NCBI GenBank assembly: GCA_910592005.1
Contig: CAJVPP010003355.1
Span: forward strand, 1 to 11,896
DNA: 11,896 nt
Reading direction: 5' to 3'
Source of the DNA: Funneliformis mosseae
Taxonomy: Eukaryota > Glomeromycota > Glomeromycetes > Glomerales > Glomeraceae
Shown here: positions 7,001 through 11,896 of the stretch, piece after piece
Numbering within the stretch: the stretch's first letter is position 1
Layout of the letters: each line of letters begins with the position of its first letter
Position numbers and translations under genes: made by a program
Notes under the pieces: model-generated
What the model was told of the DNA's origin: nothing
Seen by the model: only the letters and a program-made list of their open reading frames with translations
Database searches by the model: none

Positions 7001-8228
7001 TTAATTAAAAAATCTAATTTTCATAATATCTGCTTCTTTTTTCATTGATTTAGCAGTTTTTTCAGTTAAATTAATTGTACTAGTATATCAAACGTCATCT
7101 TCACTTAAATTAAGTTTAACTGTATCATGTATAGTTTGCATTAACTAACATTATATTGAATTTGATATCATTTTAATAGTAATACTATATTCAGGATAAA
7201 TAAAATAACCTTTTTTAACTACACCAATTTCAAACAAATTCTATTGCAAATTTTGATTTATCCTTATCCTAATATCCTGCAGCTTAATAGTTCTCTGCAT
7301 AAAATACTACACTTATTTTCTGTTCATTATTTAAATTTACTTTTTGCTTAAATGTTTCATATGATAATACTGATTATGGTATATAATCTTCAGCATTTTT
7401 ATATAACCATTTTCTAAAACTATCTCCATTTTTATCATATATTCTTTATATCTCTGAATTAAGATTTTTATTTTTATATATATATGAATCAGTAGTTGAT
7501 AGATCTAAAAAATTTGCATGAAGACCATGACTAATTAATTTTCCTAAATCAGCATGTGTTTTTGTTTATGATTAATTTTAGAATGTGCATTGCAGGTAAG
7601 TTTCATTTTAAATCCAAAATGATTTGTAATATTTTTTTGTGCAATATTATGAATTACTTCTCTAACAATTTTATCATTACATTTTAACAGAATAGATTAA
7701 CTTTTATTAATAATAACAAAGTCATTTTCTTTTTCAATATCTTTACAAGTAACAAATTTATGAAAATATTTTTAACTAAATCTAATCTATGATTTATGTT
7801 CAAATCATATATTATTTTAATAACTCTATCAAAATCTTTAAGGAGTATTTGATTCGATTTTGCTAACTTAAAAATAAATCTTTACAAAAATCTTTATTTT
7901 AATTCTTAGTTATATATTGATTATAAGCTGATACAGGATTCTATTAAAATTAATAATAAATAAAATAAATATATAATTAATTAATTTTTTAAAATTTAAA
8001 AATTTATTAATCCTAATAAAACCTAAATTAGTATTTGATGACGAGCTCTTATTCAATTATTTTACTTAAAGGATTAAAGAATTGTAATTACTTACTAAAT
8101 CAATAATTTGGTTACTAATCAACAATACTTCAAATTTATCTGGTTTTTAAATAAACCATATGACGTTTATAACTAAATTCATTTAAAATTTTACAAACTT
8201 TTTTTGATAATTTTTTAAAGAAAAGCAT
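7001..8228 (-). pseudogene. Decayed coding sequence of unknown family
   Basis: Read 8228 to 7001, protein-like segments follow each other in changing frames. An N-terminal piece runs from ATG 8228 (8228-8136) and continues in another frame (8146-8066). Further pieces follow: P-V-S-A-Y-N-Q-Y from 7937; I-L-L-K-D-F-D-R-V-I-K within about 7860-7757; F-V-T-C-K-D-I from 7756 to about 7560; T-H-A-D-L-G-K-L-I-S-H-G-L-H from 7559 onward with Y-K-N-A-E-D-Y and F-K-Q-K-V-N-L; and a C-terminal piece ending M-K-I-R-F-F-N at TAA 7001-7003. Stops interrupt the frame at 7699, 7448, 7376, 7286 and 7271. The length would be roughly 400 residues. The composition (D, H, C, G, W) is far richer than random translation here, so real coding ancestry is likely. 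I do not recognise the family. It may be a gene or an accessory protein of a mobile element. No introns were proven. Confidence 0.6.
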
Positions 8229-8500
8229 TGTGAAAGTTTGAATATAAGGAAAATAGATAATTAAAAAAAATATGATTTATATATAAAAAAATAAGAAAAT
8301 TTTTTTAAAAAAAAAAGAAAAAAGAAAATAAATTATATATATAATTAATTATTATTACGCCAACTTCAAAAATAAATATATCTATCAAACAAATACAAAT
8401 GCTTATTTTTTTTTAACGATATGGCACTGCCAGTAACTTTATTAAATTTATATATAAGAAAATATAAAGTAAATCGAAAATAAATCTATGCTAAGTACTA
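8229..8500. other. A/T-rich linker between the two relics
   Basis: Low-complexity sequence with A runs (about 8264-8271 and 8306-8325) and a small palindrome TGGCACTGCCA (8425-8435). On the minus strand a run of nine A (reading T at about 8407-8415) lies downstream of the LINE and could mark its 3' tail, but no target-site duplication was found. Confidence 0.4.
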
Positions 8501-8700
8501 GTTATCCCTGTAGTTTTATTGCAAACCTGTTTGAATCGACCTATCATCGTCTTTCCCTTCATCAACTTCACTAAGTGCATACTTAATGAAAATTAACATC
8601 AGCAAGGAAATAAAAAGAAGACGTTAGTGCCTATTTAAAAATCTGAAAACACGTAGCCAAATTTGTTCGTAAGATGTATCCAAGTTTTCTAGTTAAAAGA
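8501..8700 (-). other. Probable LINE 3' terminal or untranslated region
   Basis: Composition on the minus strand continues in the style of the LINE to about 8505 and then drops into low-complexity A/T. A partly open frame ends with D-E-G-K-D-D-D-R-S-I-Q-T-G-L-Q at a TAA near 8519, followed by AAACTACAGGGATAAC. I take this as the conserved tail of the element from composition only. No polyadenylation signal or terminal repeat was demonstrated. Confidence 0.35.
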
Positions 8701-8833
8701 GAGGCTTGATGTCTATCTGTGAGATAGGGTGAACTGGCACAGCGTTTACACTTGTCTTATTTAGTGATGCCCATTGAATGCTCTTTGGCGATTAATAAGT
8801 TGCAACGGTATTTCAGATGTCATCATATAGCTT

Positions 8834-9628
8834 TTAGTAGAAGAGGAGCAGCAAGCGTGAAATGATGAAGAGGCATTGCTCTTTATTGCCAGCTATTTTG
8901 TAAACAATATTTATCAGGGAAGACAAAATTCTGGATTGAATGATATCTGTGTAGCTATTAGAAGCATTTGAAGGTGATGCGAAGGTGTTGTTGAATATAT
9001 CCTCTAGTTCAGTTTGATGCTCTGTGTATCTGGCTCTATATGAAAAGCTTAGCTGATTAATAAGATCATTTTTGGTAGCTGAGATTGTGTCTATAATTTT
9101 CGAGAAGTATACTGGATATGTCCAAATATAGAAAGTGGTTTCAGTAGCAACGTTATAACTCACACAAGGCTAGTATTTATATAAATCAGATCGTAATAAT
9201 ATGAGGTGTAATAGTGAAGAAAGTTCGTCAATAAAATTTTTAATTATGAATGATTTAAGCTTACATAAAGCAAAGGATGTAGAGAGAGAAGAGGTGTTCA
9301 TCAAAAAAAGGTTCCAAATGGCGAACCAATTGATAGATTTATTGACTGTGAGTATTTTGAGTTTATCATTCCTGTTCAAATTCAGAAAGTTGCCAAATGC
9401 TTGTACTGCAAAGAGTTGCTTGAGAAAACCTCTGATAGAAACCTCAATAGGAATATTATTAAAGCAAAATGAGAAATCTGATGAGGAGACATTATTAAGT
9501 AGTAAGGATAGAGAAGGTGTATTACATCCATCCTTAGCTAGTCTATCCGCTATTTCATTGTAATAATTTTTAGCGTGTACTTTGATTTTGTGAAGTGAAA
9601 CTTGGAGGTTAAGATGATCAGTGATGTA
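8834..9628 (-). pseudogene. C-terminal region of the LINE ORF with damaged zinc knuckle
   Basis: A single frame runs from 9628 to TAA 8834-8836, interrupted only by TAG 9170-9172. It includes the end of RNase H. After the TAG comes C-V-S-Y-N-V-A-T-E-T-T-F-Y-I-W-T-Y-P. Related elements, as I remember them, have C-x2-C ... H-x3-C here (for example H-I-W-T-C-P). In this copy only the first Cys (9166) remains. The others are Tyr at 9157, 9130 and 9118, each one transition away. Past the TAA the frame still reads K-L-Y-D-D-I, then TGA where Trp would fit, so the original protein was longer, perhaps to about 8690. Confidence 0.75.
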
Positions 9629-9930
9629 TCAGATTATAATCCAGATCATATAATTGGAAGCTTTCTCGAAGAAAGATGGTTGGAGAGCATGTATTTGTTA
9701 AAATCATGGATTATTGTCTGGCTATCTAGGTAGACGTCTACCACTGTGTTGTTTGGGGATACTATGAGGGCAGTAAGGAGAGCATACATTTCAGTATGCA
9801 TGAAAGAGGGCCAATTTGTGAGTGGGGCTTTAAAGGTAAATAGACCATTATCAGAGTATAAGCAAATCCAACTGAATCCCATTTTACAGTTATTTGTCTA
9901 AGATTTTATTAAGGAGCTATCAGTGTAAAA
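9530..9930 (-). pseudogene. RNase H domain of the LINE, frameshifted
   Basis: F-Y-T-D-S-S-L begins at 9930, with the first catalytic aspartate at 9921-9919. An in-frame TAG is at 9898-9900. M-G-F-S-W-I-C follows at 9882. The catalytic glutamate is in H-T-E-M-Y-A-L-L (9792-9790), and the next aspartate in V-Y-L-D-S-Q-T-I-I (9726-9724). A frameshift near 9640 leads to K-V-H-A-K and E-I-A-D-R-L-A-K-D-G, with the last acidic residue at 9547-9545. All four acidic positions expected of type I RNase H are therefore present. In an active element this domain degrades the RNA strand of the RNA-DNA hybrid during reverse transcription. Confidence 0.85.
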
Positions 9931-11093
9931 TGTTAAGGCTATAACACCAATGAATGTGAATTGCAATTATTTAAGCTTGGATGAGTGCATCGTTAGTTAA
10001 TAAGAAGATCGATGATATTTTTAGAGAGCAGAATTATTGGAGGGGGGTCATTGTATAAACTGTGAAAGATCATATTGGTGATATGAGAGATTTTCCTAAA
10101 TGATTGTTTGGATTGATTCTTGACTATATATGATTGTTTAGGAATAATCTGAACTAAGTAGGCCAGGGCATTAGAGATATTGATGATGTAATGCCAGATG
10201 AAATGGTCTGTCTGCTAAGAGGACAACTGGAGTATTTAACAAGCTGACAAACATTATTATGGTTGATATTGTGGATGAAATAGTAACAGATAAGATGGCT
10301 ACTGTTTGAGACATTGATTATAATTTTTTCAAAGATTAGACCATTGAGCGTTGTGTCTCAGGTTGATACTATTTCTTTCATTTAGCTATTTAAGGTAGGG
10401 GCTTGAGAAATGGTTTTGTAACATGGTAAGGGAGAAGCTAGTCTGAATGCTGGTTTAATCAATCTATGTACATGACTTTCTAAAATAATGTTGTCTAATC
10501 TATAGAAAAAATCAGATGAACCAAATCTTTTTGACTGATGGTCAAAATCTCTGAGAAGGAAATCAGAAGTAGTAATTAAATGAAGACCTGAGGAAGAGAT
10601 TAGTTGATCTAGAAAATATAAGTTATGGTTAGTGAGAATCTTGTTATATCTTTTCAATAGACTACTAAAAAGGATTTTTGTGATGGGTTGGATGCCTCTC
10701 TTAATTTTATTTATGAGGAGTGGGGAAACATTGAGAGAAAGTTTTGAGGATGAAGAGTTAATAAGGGAGAGGGAGGCACTGATTAAGTTTCTATGTGAAC
10801 ATTTGTTGAAGGAATATGGCTAATAATTTAGAGGGGATGTAACAAGAACATTGTTTGACTGTAATTGGTAAAGTTAAATTAAAGAGATGTTCTTATAAAG
10901 GGATGAGTTATTAAATTGGTAAATAAGAGCAGTTGAAAGGGATTTGATTTGCAGTGACCAGAGGTCGCTTAAGTTATAGAATTGTTTGGAATTCAAAAGA
11001 TTGTTAGGGAGGGTAAGAGCGAATTTATTTTATGTTTGAAAAGTAAACATATAGGAGCGAAAATTTTATGACATTTATTTTTTGAAAGGGTGT
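9931..11093 (-). pseudogene. Connector between RT and RNase H of the LINE, broken
   Basis: Two frameshifts near 11085 and 10990 bring the reading into a frame open from about 10990 to TAA at 10382-10384, apart from a TAA and a TAG. The best stretch is 10657-10382, 91 residues with no stop (T-N-H-N-L-Y-F-L-D-Q-L-I near its start). Below 10380 the sense moves among frames again: L-L-A-D-R-P-F-H-L near 10215, then I-N-I-S-N-A-L-A-Y-L-V-Q-I-I-P-K-Q near 10180-10130. Assignment rests on position between RT and RNase H and on the style of sequence. I cannot name a domain here. Confidence 0.65.
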
Positions 11094-11894
11094 CAGCTGC
11101 ATTCGATATTCTAGCAGGGGACATAAAACCATATTAATAATATATGATAGTTGTTTGTCTGTTAATAGTTTATATTTCATAGAAGTGACAAAATGGTTCA
11201 CATCAAACATGAGCTGCTTTTTGACGAATGATTAAGCTCTCTGACTATTAATTCATACACCTAGAAACTGTACTAATCCTTCTTCAGGAGTTATATCGAT
11301 AGTGGTTGAGCCAAATTTGATAGGAACAGGAAGGACATCAGCATGGCAGATCATCAACAGTTTTGATTTATCTTTGTTGAGTGCAGATCTAGTGAGACTA
11401 TAAAATTCATCTGCAACGTGTAAAATTTCCTCTAGATCTTGTTTGAAATTAGTCATCCAGTTTGTATCATCCATAAATGCAAGTGACAAAATGGAAGCTG
11501 ATATAGTGCTGGTATTCATGGAAGTGATGTCAGAAATCCAAGTATGATCAATTGTATATCCTTTATTTAGGGAGCCTACTTCGCAGAGTAAGGGGTTCAG
11601 GTAGATACATCACACTAAAGGGAAAATAACTTCTTCTTAATCAATATCTATCTTGATATTGTATAGGTCAGTGGTTCCCTATGTGGTAAATACAGCGTTT
11701 TTTCTTGAAGTAAAGAGGTTTATGATGAGTTCAGTAGCTAACTTAGGGACTTTAATTCTGTTTAGAGTGAGACAAAAGTAAGATAAATCTACGTGATTAT
11801 AAGCCTTAGAAAGGTCTTATAGGAGAATCCAAATTTCTTTATTATTTTCGATAGCATCCTCTAATAGCATATTGATAATTTTTATAGGTAGTTC
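11094..11894 (-). pseudogene. Reverse transcriptase domain of the LINE, broken
   Basis: One frame from 11894 to about 11094 holds the RT palm. Motif A reads D-L-S-K-A-Y-N-H-V, with the catalytic aspartate at 11816-11814. Motif B (family form resembling I-D-Q-G-x-x-x-S-P-L) survives as I-D-stop-E-E-V-I-F-P-L. Motif C is A-F-M-D-D-T, with the paired aspartates at 11471-11466. F-L-G-V (about 11267-11256) and L-T-D-K-Q-L-S-Y with M-V-L-C-P-L-L-E-Y-R follow, as in related RTs. In-frame stops lie at 11819 (TAA, Gln expected), 11681 (TAG), 11639 (TAA, Gln expected), 11612 (TGA, Trp expected), 11255 (TGA, Trp expected) and 11234 (TAA). The three catalytic aspartates are intact although the frame is destroyed. 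The domain is also incomplete upstream because of the window edge. Confidence 0.85.
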
Positions 11895-11896
11895 CG

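Larger units (their letters stand above)
8501..11896 (-). mobile_element. Decayed LINE-type non-LTR retrotransposon, cut by the window edge
   Basis: On the minus strand, in order: reverse transcriptase (11894-11094), connector (about 11090-9930), RNase H (9930-9530) and a C-terminal region with a zinc-knuckle-like motif (to 8834 and a little beyond). This order fits the second ORF of a LINE carrying an RNase H domain. Such elements copy RNA into DNA at a nicked target site. The part encoding an endonuclease and the first ORF would lie beyond 11896. At least four frameshifts and many stops show that the copy is dead. The 3' non-coding region may extend to about 8500. Its end is uncertain because no poly-A tail or target duplication is clear. 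Confidence 0.85.

Noticed and set aside
9201..9563. A 120-codon + strand open frame
   Set aside because: It is the antisense of the LINE RNase H and C-terminal region, whose minus-strand frame carries recognisable motifs (E-I-A-D-R-L-A-K-D-G). The + translation shows no domain.
10632..10823. A 63-codon + strand open frame
   Set aside because: It is antisense to the LINE connector, and no independent evidence supports it.
7001..11894. Alternative genetic code with TAA/TAG as Gln and TGA as Trp
   Set aside because: Frameshifts are present in the same sequences, TGG is still used for Trp and CAA/CAG for Gln, and stops also occur at other positions. Decay explains all of this more simply.
1..11896. 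CRISPR array, bacterial operon or riboswitch
   Set aside because: There are no regularly spaced identical repeats and no ribosome-binding-site-led gene clusters. The LINE and composition indicate a eukaryotic nuclear sequence.

Overview
This is a very AT-rich eukaryotic window with no intact, recognisable gene. It looks like repeat-rich sequence from a fungus. The best taxonomic clue is the decayed LINE retrotransposon on the minus strand. Its reverse transcriptase active site reads A-F-M-D-D-T and it carries a fused RNase H, which I associate from memory with retroelements of arbuscular mycorrhizal fungi (Glomeromycotina, Rhizophagus-like). That placement is inference, not proof.

Layout: bases 1-70 may be the tail of a repeat. 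Bases 71-3650 are an extremely A/T-rich spacer holding microsatellites, a 25-bp tandem repeat, an 11-bp-stem hairpin (about 981-1052) and a weak diverged direct repeat (1734-1790 and 2069-2124). A nested hairpin lies at 3653-3734. A compact GC-richer island at 3790-3980 has a TCGAAA-type repeat, GGCC palindromes and a run of 20 A. Bases 4040-5550 are of more balanced composition, with several short stop-free frames that could be exons or pieces of an uncharacterised repeat. Bases 5560-6560 are T-rich with a hairpin at 5925-5967. Bases 6577-6750 hold a repeat of GACTC/GAGTC-type words in inverted orientation. Bases 7001-8228 (minus) are the remains of an unrecognised protein-coding sequence broken by stops and frameshifts. 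Bases 8834-11896 (minus) are a LINE relic with reverse transcriptase, connector, RNase H and C-terminal zinc-knuckle regions. Its upstream part runs off the window.

Nothing here forms a working pathway. The main biological story is decay. In both relics many stop codons are TAA or TAG where one C-to-T change would restore glutamine, or TGA/TAG where tryptophan is expected. In the LINE three of four expected zinc ligands have become tyrosine, each explicable by one transition. Yet the catalytic acidic residues I can identify in the reverse transcriptase and RNase H are still present. This fits C-to-T decay of a silenced element (RIP-like or ordinary AT-biased mutation). It does not point to an alternative genetic code, because frameshifts are also present and TGG is still used for tryptophan.
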